Origin: a virus
Reading direction: 5' to 3' (one strand)
DNA: 21,966 nt
IMG/VR virus record: IMGVR_UViG_3300021379_000274
Coordinates: 1-21,966 of that record
The notes under the pieces are model-generated. The model worked only from the letters and a program-made list of their open reading frames with translations. It was not told where the DNA came from and made no database searches. Of this stretch, positions 1-4,382 are shown piece after piece. The translations under genes were made by a program, and so were the position numbers. Each line of letters opens with the position of its first letter. Within the stretch, counting starts at the first letter, position 1.

Positions 1-46
1 CAAAGCGTACACAGTTCTTTGACTTAATAATTTTAATATCATCCAT
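1..46 (-). CDS. Partial hypothetical protein (N-terminus only, cut by window edge)
   Basis: An ATG on the minus strand at 46-44 opens a frame that stays open to the window edge, giving MDDIKIIKSKNCVRF. The start shares one base with the TGA stop of the upstream gene (TGATG), and GAGG lies about eight bases before it. This stop/start overlap matches the compact style of the phage and suggests translational coupling. Only 15 residues are visible, so no function can be given. Confidence 0.4.
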   Translation of the reverse strand, partial: MDDIKIIKSKNCVRF

Positions 47-399
47 CAGTCCATCCTCACTGCATAATGTTCTGATCCAGTTGGTATGCCCATGACTGAG
101 TAAGGATAGAAATAAACAGTTCCTTCTCTTGTTTCCCATTGCATGTATGGATACATTGGATCATCCTCTGGGTATCGATAGACACCTTCGGCATCTATCT
201 CTCCACCAAGAGGGCGATCCTTCACTGACATGCCAGCACGTTGTTTGTATGACTTATCAAGATGATCGATGAGTGTTTCATCAATACCCATTGAGTATCG
301 AAGGTTCCATTCCATAACCCAGAGTGGAACGAACCCACCCCAAGCCATCATGTCATCTGTTGTCATGTCGTATCGTTTCTTATCGAAAGTAATTATCAT
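46..399 (-). CDS. Hypothetical protein, 117 aa
   Basis: I do not recognise this protein. The start at 399 is set by a strong ribosome binding site, AGGAGAACGC directly before the ATG, nearly identical to that of the next gene upstream. The product is acidic and rich in aromatic residues (Trp, Tyr, Phe, Met), with a Tyr/Pro-rich stretch near residues 76-86 and no obvious membrane segment or signal peptide. It lies in a minus-strand set of small genes transcribed away from the structural module. Such genes are usually early or accessory functions in podoviruses, which is inference from position only. GC content and codon use look somewhat higher in G and C than in the late genes. Confidence 0.7.
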   Translation of the reverse strand: MIITFDKKRYDMTTDDMMAWGGFVPLWVMEWNLRYSMGIDETLIDHLDKSYKQRAGMSVKDRPLGGEIDAEGVYRYPEDDPMYPYMQWETREGTVYFYPYSVMGIPTGSEHYAVRMD

Positions 400-409
400 T
401 GCGTTCTCC

Positions 410-616
410 TTAATCTATTGTTGAAGTGATAGTGATATTATATCGAACATAATCACATATAATGTCTTCGATTGCACTTGTGTGATCGTGGATATCAAAC
501 TCTGATTCCTTGTAACCATCAAGCTTTTCATCAATCATCTTTTCGATTTGTGGTTTTAGCATTTCGAATAGCACTACTGCTAGTCGTGATTCTCTTTCAG
601 TTAGTATTTTATCCAT
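410..616 (-). CDS. Hypothetical protein, 68 aa
   Basis: A small acidic protein starting MDKILTERES. I place the start at 616 rather than at the upstream in-frame ATG at 706, because AGGAGAACGTA sits directly before 616 and matches the binding site of the following gene (AGGAGAACGCA). The stretch 617-706 holds inverted repeats instead of a good initiation site. The sequence is probably largely helical (residues about 6-35), with a Lys/Glu-rich middle and a hydrophilic C-terminus. No family is recognised. The gene is ten bases upstream of the 117-aa gene and is presumably co-transcribed with it. Confidence 0.65.
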   Translation of the reverse strand: MDKILTERESRLAVVLFEMLKPQIEKMIDEKLDGYKESEFDIHDHTSAIEDIICDYVRYNITITSTID

Positions 617-779
617 TACGTTCTCCTTTGGATTTGTTTTTAGTTGAATGGTGGCACCTTTCATGCCGAGTGTAAAGCTATAGCTCAGGTAAGTAGATCT
701 TAACACGAGCTATGGCTCGTAACGTGACCATGCGCCAGCTTTGCTGGCATAGCATGGCACTCTATTTTTCTAAGCAAAG
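617..779. other. Intergenic segment with three inverted repeats
   Basis: The gap between the 68-aa gene and the terminator holds no convincing gene. It contains the palindrome AGCTATAGCT (676-685) and the hairpin ACGAGC-TATG-GCTCGT (705-720). A longer hairpin has CCATGC (728-733) and GCCAGC (734-739) pairing with GCTGGC (743-748) and GCATGG (752-757), with three bases bulged. GGCTCGTAACGT (714-725) recurs exactly at 1464-1475. Because a terminator lies upstream on the minus strand, a promoter for the two downstream minus-strand genes would be expected here, but I cannot identify one with confidence. Confidence 0.6.
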
Positions 780-809
780 AAAAAGGGTAGAGCCGTGTGA
801 CTCTACCCT
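780..809 (-). terminator. Rho-independent terminator for the 177-aa minus-strand gene
   Basis: Read on the minus strand, AGGGTAGAG (809-801) pairs perfectly with CTCTACCCT (792-784) across an eight-base loop. It is followed by TTTTTC (784-779). It sits six bases past the stop codon of the gene ending at 815. A nine-pair stem plus U-tract is the classic intrinsic terminator form. On the plus strand there is no T-run after the stem, so it should act only on minus-strand transcripts. Confidence 0.85.
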
Positions 810-814
810 GTTAG

Positions 815-1348
815 TTAAGAAGCTTTCTTCTTCTTCTTGACTGGCTCTACGAGGTCGTTTGCGACCTCTTGCGTGATGCCTAGAGCTGCGTCCATATCTA
901 GAATCTCTTGAGGTATGTCGACCTCAGTAGAAGGTACGTTCTGAGTGTTGTATGCATAGCCAACAGGCGCACCGTATGGTGTGTACCATTCTCCTTGGTC
1001 GGCATACCAAAGATCTTGTAGATCTTTGTACATCTCATCAAGAGCTTCATGTTTGAAAGTAGCCGCTTGTGATGCTCCGTGAGATCCGCGTATACGGTTC
1101 AATGCGATCTCTGTGCCATCGTACACTGCACGATCTGCCACATAGCGGCTCTTTTTGTTCTGGGCGTTGATCTCGGAATCGATGCCATTCTTGCCACCAA
1201 ATCGTAGGAAGTACAGTCCATCGAGAAGCTTTTCCATCAGTACCTTACGTGCGAATGTCATCTCATCATGTGGCAAGAAGTCCTTCGATTCGTAATCATA
1301 ACGGTCATACTCAAAGCTTAGTTCTTTAATGATAGTTGCGATAGTCAT
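815..1348 (-). CDS. Hypothetical protein, 177 aa
   Basis: I do not recognise this protein. It starts MTIATIIKEL. The start at 1348 is preferred over the in-frame ATG at 1384 because AAAGGAG lies about eight bases before 1348, while the upstream stretch overlaps an operator-like inverted repeat. The protein is soluble and mixed in charge, with a likely helical core (residues about 30-120), a Tyr/Trp/Pro-rich region near 120-140 and a basic C-terminal tail of five lysines. It is the first gene leftward from the divergent region and is followed at once by a terminator, so it may be a single-gene transcript made early in infection (inference). Confidence 0.75.
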   Translation of the reverse strand: MTIATIIKELSFEYDRYDYESKDFLPHDEMTFARKVLMEKLLDGLYFLRFGGKNGIDSEINAQNKKSRYVADRAVYDGTEIALNRIRGSHGASQAATFKHEALDEMYKDLQDLWYADQGEWYTPYGAPVGYAYNTQNVPSTEVDIPQEILDMDAALGITQEVANDLVEPVKKKKKAS

Positions 1349-1378
1349 AATAAATCTCCTTTTAGTTTCTATCGTTTC

Positions 1379-1398
1379 ATACACAGTCTTTTGTGTAT
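1379..1398. promoter_or_regulatory. Operator-like inverted repeat upstream of the 177-aa gene
   Basis: ATACACA (1379-1385) and TGTGTAT (1392-1398) form a perfect seven-base inverted repeat around a six-base spacer. It lies 31 bases upstream of the minus-strand start at 1348. A GATAAT box on the minus strand (plus 1403-1408) could be a -10 element, which would put the repeat at the transcript start, either as an operator or a 5' hairpin. No good -35 is visible, so the promoter part is weak. Confidence 0.35.
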
Positions 1399-1423
1399 AA
1401 GGATTATCAAGGCTAACGAATCT

Positions 1424-1517
1424 GATTAATGCAGGGATCTCTAGACCAGCCGCGCTGGCGAACGGCTCGTAACGTCATCTTGTATGACGTAACGAACGGA
1501 TCGTCCTTGCATTAATC
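1424..1517 (+). other. Large hairpin with two nested hairpins
   Basis: GATTAATGCAGGGAT (1424-1438) pairs with GTCCTTGCATTAATC (1503-1517) over 15 positions, two of them G-U pairs in a plus-strand RNA. The same positions would be A-C mismatches in a minus-strand RNA. Inside are CCAGC-CGC-GCTGG (1446-1458) and ACGTCAT-CTTGT-ATGACGT (1472-1490). The latter extends by CGT/ACG past one A-A mismatch. This would fold as a three-way junction, and the G-U pairs favour a rightward transcript. Confidence 0.5.
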
Positions 1518-1576
1518 TGATACGTAAGCCCAACTGGAAGTTATCATTAGAAGTCATGTGTGTGAGAGATAGATGC

Positions 1577-1720
1577 ATGATCACTGAGTGTGTCTATCCC
1601 CTGACACTGTAGCTCACTACGGTGGCCGATGGGACAAACGATGCTTGCCCAAGCAAGATCGTCACCCCATCGAGCCGCCCAAGCTAGATATAGATGGGAT
1701 AGACCCATCGAAGGGATCAT
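1577..1720 (+). ncRNA. Candidate structured RNA element (branched fold), function unknown
   Basis: A closed set of helices can be drawn. ATGATC (1577-1582) pairs with GATCAT (1715-1720), and GTCTATCCC (1592-1600) with GGGATAGAC (1696-1704). Inside, CACTGTAG (1605-1612) pairs with CTACGGTG (1617-1624) including one U-G pair. A long arm follows, in which CGATGGG (1627-1633) pairs with CCCATCG (1666-1672), ACGAT with ATCGT and CTTGC with GCAAG over a CCAA loop. The U-G pair again fits a plus-strand RNA. A second CCCATCG (1704-1710) and another GATGGG (1693-1698) allow competing helices. I know no family that matches. It could be a leader RNA, a free small RNA, or protein-binding DNA repeats. Confidence 0.35.
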
Positions 1721-1721
1721 T

Positions 1722-1795
1722 GTGTCTGCACTCCTTAGCGAGTGCAGAGTGTGCAGACACTTGGTAAATTAGGTGTCAATCACCTAATTGACCAA
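1722..1795 (+). other. Mutually exclusive hairpins followed by a long hairpin
   Basis: TCTGCACTC (1725-1733) can pair with GAGTGCAGA (1740-1748) over a six-base loop. Alternatively GTGTCTGCAC (1722-1731) can pair with GTGCAGACAC (1751-1760). Both stems are perfect, and they exclude each other. Next, TTGGTAAATTAGGTG (1761-1775) pairs with CACCTAATTGACCAA (1781-1795) with a single mismatch over a five-base loop. No T-run follows any of these stems, so they are not ordinary terminators. Switch-like control of the leader is an inference. Confidence 0.5.
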
Positions 1796-1804
1796 AGAAC
1801 CCAA

Positions 1805-1823
1805 CGTCACAATAAATGTGACG
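1805..1823. other. Short perfect hairpin
   Basis: CGTCACA (1805-1811) and TGTGACG (1817-1823) are perfectly complementary across ATAAA. The element lies just upstream of the candidate late promoter and could be an operator or part of the structured leader. Confidence 0.5.
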
Positions 1824-1830
1824 CTACGTA

Positions 1831-1866
1831 ACAGCTTGACAGCTGTACCAGTTTTGGTGTCGTAAT
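1831..1866 (+). promoter_or_regulatory. Candidate sigma70-type promoter for the late operon, overlapped by a palindrome
   Basis: TTGACA (1836-1841) is a perfect consensus -35. A partial -10, CGTAAT (1861-1866), lies 19 bases downstream, longer than the usual 17. The -35 is buried in ACAGCT-TGAC-AGCTGT (1831-1846), which could be a repressor or activator site. Transcription would then begin near the G-rich tract before terS. The weak -10 keeps confidence low. Confidence 0.3.
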
Positions 1867-1889
1867 GGGGGGAGAGAGGGAGAGGGGGG
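1867..1889 (+). other. G-rich polypurine tract before terS
   Basis: Twenty-three purines in a row contain G6 (1867-1872), G3 (1878-1880) and G6 (1884-1889). Such a tract can form a short G-quadruplex or triplex DNA. A second G-rich patch, G6-T-G4, lies just past terS at 2306-2316. Small terminases often bind packaging sites in or near their own gene, so these tracts are candidates for recognition or cutting sites, by inference only. Confidence 0.55.
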
Positions 1890-1905
1890 CTAACGAAGGT
1901 ACACA

Positions 1906-2283
1906 ATGTCTGAACTTATTAATAAAAGATTAACACCAAAACAGGTGGCTTTGGTTGATACACTCGTATCAAAAGGTTGCACTATCACACAGGCTGCTAA
2001 AGAAGCTGGGTATGCTGATGGTGATAGCGGTAGAGTGACTGCTAGCAAGGCTCTAAAGCAACCTCATGTGCAACAGTATATGATGCAGTGTGTGACAGAA
2101 CAGTTAGGTATGAATGCTACGATTGCTGCTAGTAGGGTAATGAAGTTAGCTACGGGAGCTAAGAGTGAGTATGTGCAGCTCGAAGCGAGCAAGGACATAC
2201 TCGATCGTGCGGGATTCAAACCGATAGATAGATCGCAAGTACAGTTGGCTGGTGACATAAAGGTCAGTATTGATCTAGGGTAA
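1906..2283 (+). CDS. terS: Terminase small subunit
   Basis: This would be the DNA-recognition subunit of the packaging motor, which binds the genome concatemer and hands it to the large terminase at the portal. The 125-aa protein has the usual small-terminase plan. An N-terminal helix-turn-helix region (about residues 9-52) has LTPKQVALVDTLVSKG followed by ITQAAKEAGYA and a GRVTASKAL segment. The oligomerising middle then carries the typical phrase ASKDILDRAGFKP (about residues 92-106). T7 gp18 is shorter, about 89 aa. AAGG about eight bases before the ATG is a moderate ribosome site. It is the first gene of the rightward operon, but a group of small genes separates it from terL, unlike the usual adjacent pair. 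Confidence 0.85.
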   Translation: MSELINKRLTPKQVALVDTLVSKGCTITQAAKEAGYADGDSGRVTASKALKQPHVQQYMMQCVTEQLGMNATIAASRVMKLATGAKSEYVQLEASKDILDRAGFKPIDRSQVQLAGDIKVSIDLG

Positions 2284-2416
2284 TTACCTAGCAGTGGTTA
2301 CTACAGGGGGGTGGGGTCAAAACTGCACAGTACAGTTACGGAAAGGGTCTACCACTCGTATTTTTTTCTAAAAAGGTTTTGTTTGCAGAATTTATTTTTT
2401 GTGTTAAGGGTCGAAT
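2284..2416. other. Gap after terS with G-rich patch, inverted repeat and A/T runs
   Basis: G6-T-G4 lies at 2306-2316. AACTG (2321-2325) and CAGTT (2333-2337) form a short inverted repeat. T7 and A5 runs follow between 2360 and 2376, and T6 near 2396. I see no convincing promoter or terminator. This is the longest gap in the rightward operon, so a promoter or the packaging site could be here. Confidence 0.4.
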
Positions 2417-2530
2417 ATGAGATATTCCAAGAAACCAGAGAAGACGCCTCCGAGGGTTGTTTCGAATGCCAAGGCAAAAGAGTTATTGAAGAGCAAGGGT
2501 TATGCCAGCAAAGAAGTATCAAAATCCTAA
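2417..2530 (+). CDS. Small basic hypothetical protein, 37 aa
   Basis: A short frame starting MRYSKKPEKTPP and ending KEVSKS. It is strongly lysine-rich with a Pro-rich start. AAGG lies about seven bases upstream, and the gene overlaps the next one by 29 bases in another frame, which fits the crowded small-gene cluster. The competing longer frame over the same bases (2311-2541) lacks such a start and has an unlikely composition. No family is recognised; short length keeps confidence moderate. Confidence 0.5.
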   Translation: MRYSKKPEKTPPRVVSNAKAKELLKSKGYASKEVSKS

Positions 2531-2786
2531 GGGTGGCTTGAATGCTGCTGGTCGTGCTTATTTTAAGCGCAAGGAGGGTGCTAATTTAAAAGCACCAGTA
2601 AAGAAAACGCCTAAGAGTGGTAGTAGATCTGAGGGTCGCAAGAGAAGTTTTGCGGCTCGTTTTCTTGGCATGAAGGGGCCGATGAAGGATGAGAAGGGTC
2701 GTCCTACTAGGAAGGCTTTGGCATTTAAGGCTTGGGGCTTTAAGGATAAAGCTGCGGCAAGGGCATATTTACGGAGGACTGCTTAA
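2502..2786 (+). CDS. Small basic phage protein of the GGLNAAGR...GPMKDEKGRPTRKAL type, 94 aa
   Basis: The protein is very basic (Lys and Arg about a quarter of residues). It has a Gly-rich opening, KGGLNAAGRAYFKRKEGANLK (about residues 10-30), then a K/S/R-rich linker. The C-terminal core reads FLGMKGPMKDEKGRPTRKAL followed by AFKAWGF. I associate this pattern with a family of uncharacterised proteins common in marine phages (I believe DUF6321, unverified). The role is unknown; a nucleic-acid-binding or virion-associated role is suggested only by charge and by its place between terS and terL. AAGG lies five bases before the ATG. Confidence 0.8.
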   Translation: MPAKKYQNPKGGLNAAGRAYFKRKEGANLKAPVKKTPKSGSRSEGRKRSFAARFLGMKGPMKDEKGRPTRKALAFKAWGFKDKAAARAYLRRTA

Positions 2787-2971
2787 TGTGTGGAGGTCGT
2801 GCAAAAACTTCTGAGGCTTTTTACAAAGAGATGAAGGCTGAGAAAACAACTGAACCGCTCCCTTCTTTGCAAATGAAGGAAACCAAAAGAGCTGGTCCAA
2901 AGTATAAAAAGGTTATGCGTACTGGAATGGAAGCAAGGTCATTACTTAACCCTTATATGAAAGGAAATTAA
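2786..2971 (+). CDS. Small hypothetical protein MCGGRAKTSE, 61 aa
   Basis: The start overlaps the previous stop (TAATG), a coupling seen repeatedly here. The protein begins MCGGRA and is lysine-rich, with PLPSLQMKETKRAGPKYKK in the middle and LLNPYMKGN at the end. The MCxGG opening resembles the MCFGGG start of the gene at 5913, so the two may play related parts, although the rest does not align by eye. A cysteine at position 2 followed by Gly-Gly is notable but has no signal peptide before it. Function unknown. Confidence 0.75.
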   Translation: MCGGRAKTSEAFYKEMKAEKTTEPLPSLQMKETKRAGPKYKKVMRTGMEARSLLNPYMKGN

Positions 2972-2972
2972 T

Positions 2973-3110
2973 ATGCCGATGGGTAAAGGAACATATGGTT
3001 CACAGGTTGGAAGACCTAAGAAGAAAAAAAGTTTACTTACTTCTAAGCAAAAGACTTTACCAAAAGAGTTGCAAAGAAAGATTATGAAGGCCAAGTCTAA
3101 GAATGGCTAA
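2973..3110 (+). CDS. Small basic protein MPMGKGTYGSQVGRPKKKK, 45 aa
   Basis: A 45-residue frame beginning MPMGKGTYGSQVGRPKKKK and ending IMKAKSKNG. AAGGAAA lies seven to ten bases upstream. The MPxGKGTYG...GRPKKK opening is, to my recollection, shared by many short proteins next to terminase or portal genes in marine phages. Conservation of so short a sequence supports a real gene. It is highly basic and probably unstructured in part. It overlaps the following gene by eight bases. Function unknown. Confidence 0.7.
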   Translation: MPMGKGTYGSQVGRPKKKKSLLTSKQKTLPKELQRKIMKAKSKNG

Positions 3111-3348
3111 TAGACAAGAAATAAATGCAGAGCTTCAAAGCATTTATAAAAAGCTTGGGCTAAACTCTGAGGGTGTTAGACCAAAAGCTTCAACGATGAC
3201 ATTGTTTAGAAGAAACATTAGTGGCAGGAATAAATTAGGTTTTTCTGGCAGTAGGTCTAAAGAAGAAAAAGAACTTCGAGAAAGAATGAAGAAGCTAGAG
3301 CAAATGCTTTTTGATATGCCAGATGAAGATGAAGGAAAGTTTCCATAA
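3103..3348 (+). CDS. Small hypothetical protein, 81 aa
   Basis: MANRQEINAELQSIYKKLGL opens a protein that looks like two charged helices (about residues 4-18 and 53-71) separated by a basic Ser/Arg/Gly-rich stretch, with an acidic tail (DMPDEDEG). The C-terminal helix KEEKELRERMKKLEQML could form a coiled coil. The gene overlaps both neighbours (eight bases upstream, one base downstream as TAATG). I do not recognise a family. Confidence 0.75.
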   Translation: MANRQEINAELQSIYKKLGLNSEGVRPKASTMTLFRRNISGRNKLGFSGSRSKEEKELRERMKKLEQMLFDMPDEDEGKFP

Positions 3349-3515
3349 TGGCAGTAAACGCAGCAGGTAATTACACTAAGCCCAAGATGAGGGCGACTTT
3401 GTTTCGTAGAATAAAAGCAAGGGCTACACATGGTACGGCTGCTGGTCAGTGGTCTGCTCGAAAAGCGCAGCTTCTTGCCAAGGAATATAAAAAGCGTGGA
3501 GGAGGATATAAGTAA
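3348..3515 (+). CDS. Small basic protein with GNYTKP...GQWSARKAQLLAKEYKKRGGGYK motif, 55 aa
   Basis: The frame begins at TAATG and ends at another TAATG, so it is coupled at both ends. The whole protein is one motif: AGNYTKPKMRATLFRRIKA followed by GTAAGQWSARKAQLLAKEY and ending KKRGGGYK. I recall this pattern from many phage and some virus proteins, alone or as a C-terminal domain, without known function. It is strongly basic and probably a small helical domain. GGAGGAGG near its end serves as ribosome site for the next gene. Confidence 0.75.
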   Translation: MAVNAAGNYTKPKMRATLFRRIKARATHGTAAGQWSARKAQLLAKEYKKRGGGYK

Positions 3516-3721
3516 TGGCTAAAAAGAAAAATAAAACACTTTTAAAGAAAGCTAGTTTTGCAGGTGGTGATCCAAATGTAGATATGAACATTCACGCCTT
3601 CATGAAAAATATATCAGAAGAATTACAAGATCCAAATTTATCTCCTAAAAGGAGAGGTATTCTTGAAGATCAATTAGATGATTTATACAATAAGTTAAGA
3701 AAAATGGGCATTGAAATATAA
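3515..3721 (+). CDS. Small hypothetical protein, 68 aa
   Basis: It begins MAKKKNKTLLKKASFAGGDP and has a lysine-rich N-terminus followed by a mainly helical part (about residues 23-66) ending LYNKLRKMGIEI. GGAGGAGGA lies seven to fifteen bases upstream, the strongest ribosome site in the small-gene cluster, so this protein may be made in quantity. Its start overlaps the previous stop. No family is recognised. Confidence 0.75.
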   Translation: MAKKKNKTLLKKASFAGGDPNVDMNIHAFMKNISEELQDPNLSPKRRGILEDQLDDLYNKLRKMGIEI

Positions 3722-3958
3722 ATGAAGAAGTCACAGAAGTCATTACTAAACTGGGGAAAGCAAAAGTGGCGCACCAAGTCTGGGAAGAAGTCTAGTGAAA
3801 CTGGTGAACGGTACTTACCTAGCGCGGCTATTGCTGCTCTTAGTGATGCTGAATATGCAGCTACAACCAGAGCTAAACGAGCGGGTAAGGCTAAGGGTAA
3901 GCAATTTGTGGCTCAACCGAAAGCGATTGCTAGGAAAGTAAAACAATATAGGAGTTAA
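3722..3958 (+). CDS. Small basic protein of the KSLLNWGKQKWRTKSGKKSS type, 78 aa
   Basis: This begins immediately after the previous stop. Its core reads LLNWGKQKWRTKSGKKSSETGERYLP, then AIAALSDAEYAATTRAKRAGKAKGKQFVAQPKAIARKVKQYR. I recall this pattern as a recurrent short domain of unknown function in phages and large viruses, sometimes in the same protein as the GQWSARKAQ motif found two genes upstream. It has very high Lys/Arg content and conserved aromatics. DNA or RNA binding is possible but not shown. Confidence 0.78.
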   Translation: MKKSQKSLLNWGKQKWRTKSGKKSSETGERYLPSAAIAALSDAEYAATTRAKRAGKAKGKQFVAQPKAIARKVKQYRS

Positions 3959-3960
3959 TT

Positions 3961-4185
3961 ATGGCATGGTATGTTAAATCAACAGGTGAACTTTGGACAG
4001 GCGAAACACATGAGCTTCATGGTTTTACTTGGTCAGAAGCTAACCATATGAGTTATTCAGTAAAGCTTGAGCAAGGTGAAGAGCCAGTAAAAGCAAGAAC
4101 TCAAAAAGGAACATTTCAATCTGATGATCCTTCTACGCCTAATATCGATGAATCAAAAAAGAAGCCAAAGCGAAAGAAAAAATGA
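3961..4185 (+). CDS. Small hypothetical protein with basic tail, 74 aa
   Basis: MAWYVKSTGELWTGETHELHGFTWS suggests a small beta-rich domain (about residues 1-52) with several Trp, Thr and His residues. It is followed by a flexible Ser/Asp/Pro stretch and a C-terminal tail of lysines (KKKPKRKKK). Tails of this sort often bind nucleic acid, which is inference. AGGAG lies about six bases before the start, and the end overlaps the next gene by four bases (ATGA). No family is recognised. Confidence 0.78.
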   Translation: MAWYVKSTGELWTGETHELHGFTWSEANHMSYSVKLEQGEEPVKARTQKGTFQSDDPSTPNIDESKKKPKRKKK

Positions 4186-4382
4186 GCTTTGTAGATATGC
4201 TGAAACCTGAAGAGCTAAGAATGCTTAGGCGCATAGTAAAGAAAGTACACTTTCAACACTTTGATGAAAAGCATGGCTCTGCCTTTGTAACAAACAAAAT
4301 GCTCGATGGTGTTATAGATAACATTGGCCCCGATGTTGCAGAGTCTATGATTAAGTTTGGGGTTGATAAAGGACTTCGATGA
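4182..4382 (+). CDS. Small hypothetical protein upstream of terL, 66 aa
   Basis: A predicted all-helical small protein, MLKPEELRMLRRIVKKVHFQHF then a His/Lys-rich loop and MLDGVIDNIGPDVAESMIKFGVDKGL. It overlaps both neighbours by ATGA, so its translation is tied to terL. Similar 60-70 aa proteins directly before the large terminase occur in related marine phages as I recall, but none has a function I can name. Its position suggests a packaging role, by inference. Confidence 0.75.
   Translation: MSFVDMLKPEELRMLRRIVKKVHFQHFDEKHGSAFVTNKMLDGVIDNIGPDVAESMIKFGVDKGLR

Larger units (their letters stand above)
1349..1905. other. Divergent intergenic control region, 557 bases without a convincing gene
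   Basis: This separates leftward from rightward genes. I find no tRNA (no T-arm pattern) and no ORF with a good ribosome site; a 47-codon plus-strand frame at 1629-1772 is judged spurious. The region is filled with inverted repeats. In order they are the 1379-1398 repeat, a large hairpin at 1424-1517, a branched fold at 1577-1720, alternative hairpins at 1722-1760, a hairpin at 1761-1795, one at 1805-1823, a palindrome at 1831-1846 and a G-rich purine tract at 1867-1889. GGCTAACGAA occurs twice, at 1411-1420 and 1888-1897, bracketing the region. It probably holds the divergent promoters and a long structured leader; an origin or packaging site is also possible. Confidence 0.7.

Noticed and set aside
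617-706. N-terminal extension of the 68-aa minus-strand gene
   Set aside because: The extension overlaps hairpins and lacks a ribosome site, while AGGAGAACGTA is placed exactly before the internal ATG at 616.
1577-1720. A tRNA or tRNA-like gene in the branched fold
   Set aside because: The fold is about twice tRNA length, has no T-arm consensus, no anticodon-arm geometry and no acceptor end.
1629-1772. 47-codon plus-strand frame starting MGQTMLAQARSS in the divergent region
   Set aside because: It runs through perfect inverted repeats whose pairing explains the sequence better. It has only a weak GGTGG upstream, and its composition (many Arg, Cys, Ser) differs from other phage genes.
1722-1795. 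Intrinsic terminators in the leader
   Set aside because: The stems are strong but none is followed by a T-run on either strand.
2311-2541. 76-codon plus-strand frame after terS
   Set aside because: It starts within the G-rich gap without a ribosome site, covers A/T runs, and overlaps two better-supported small genes in other frames.
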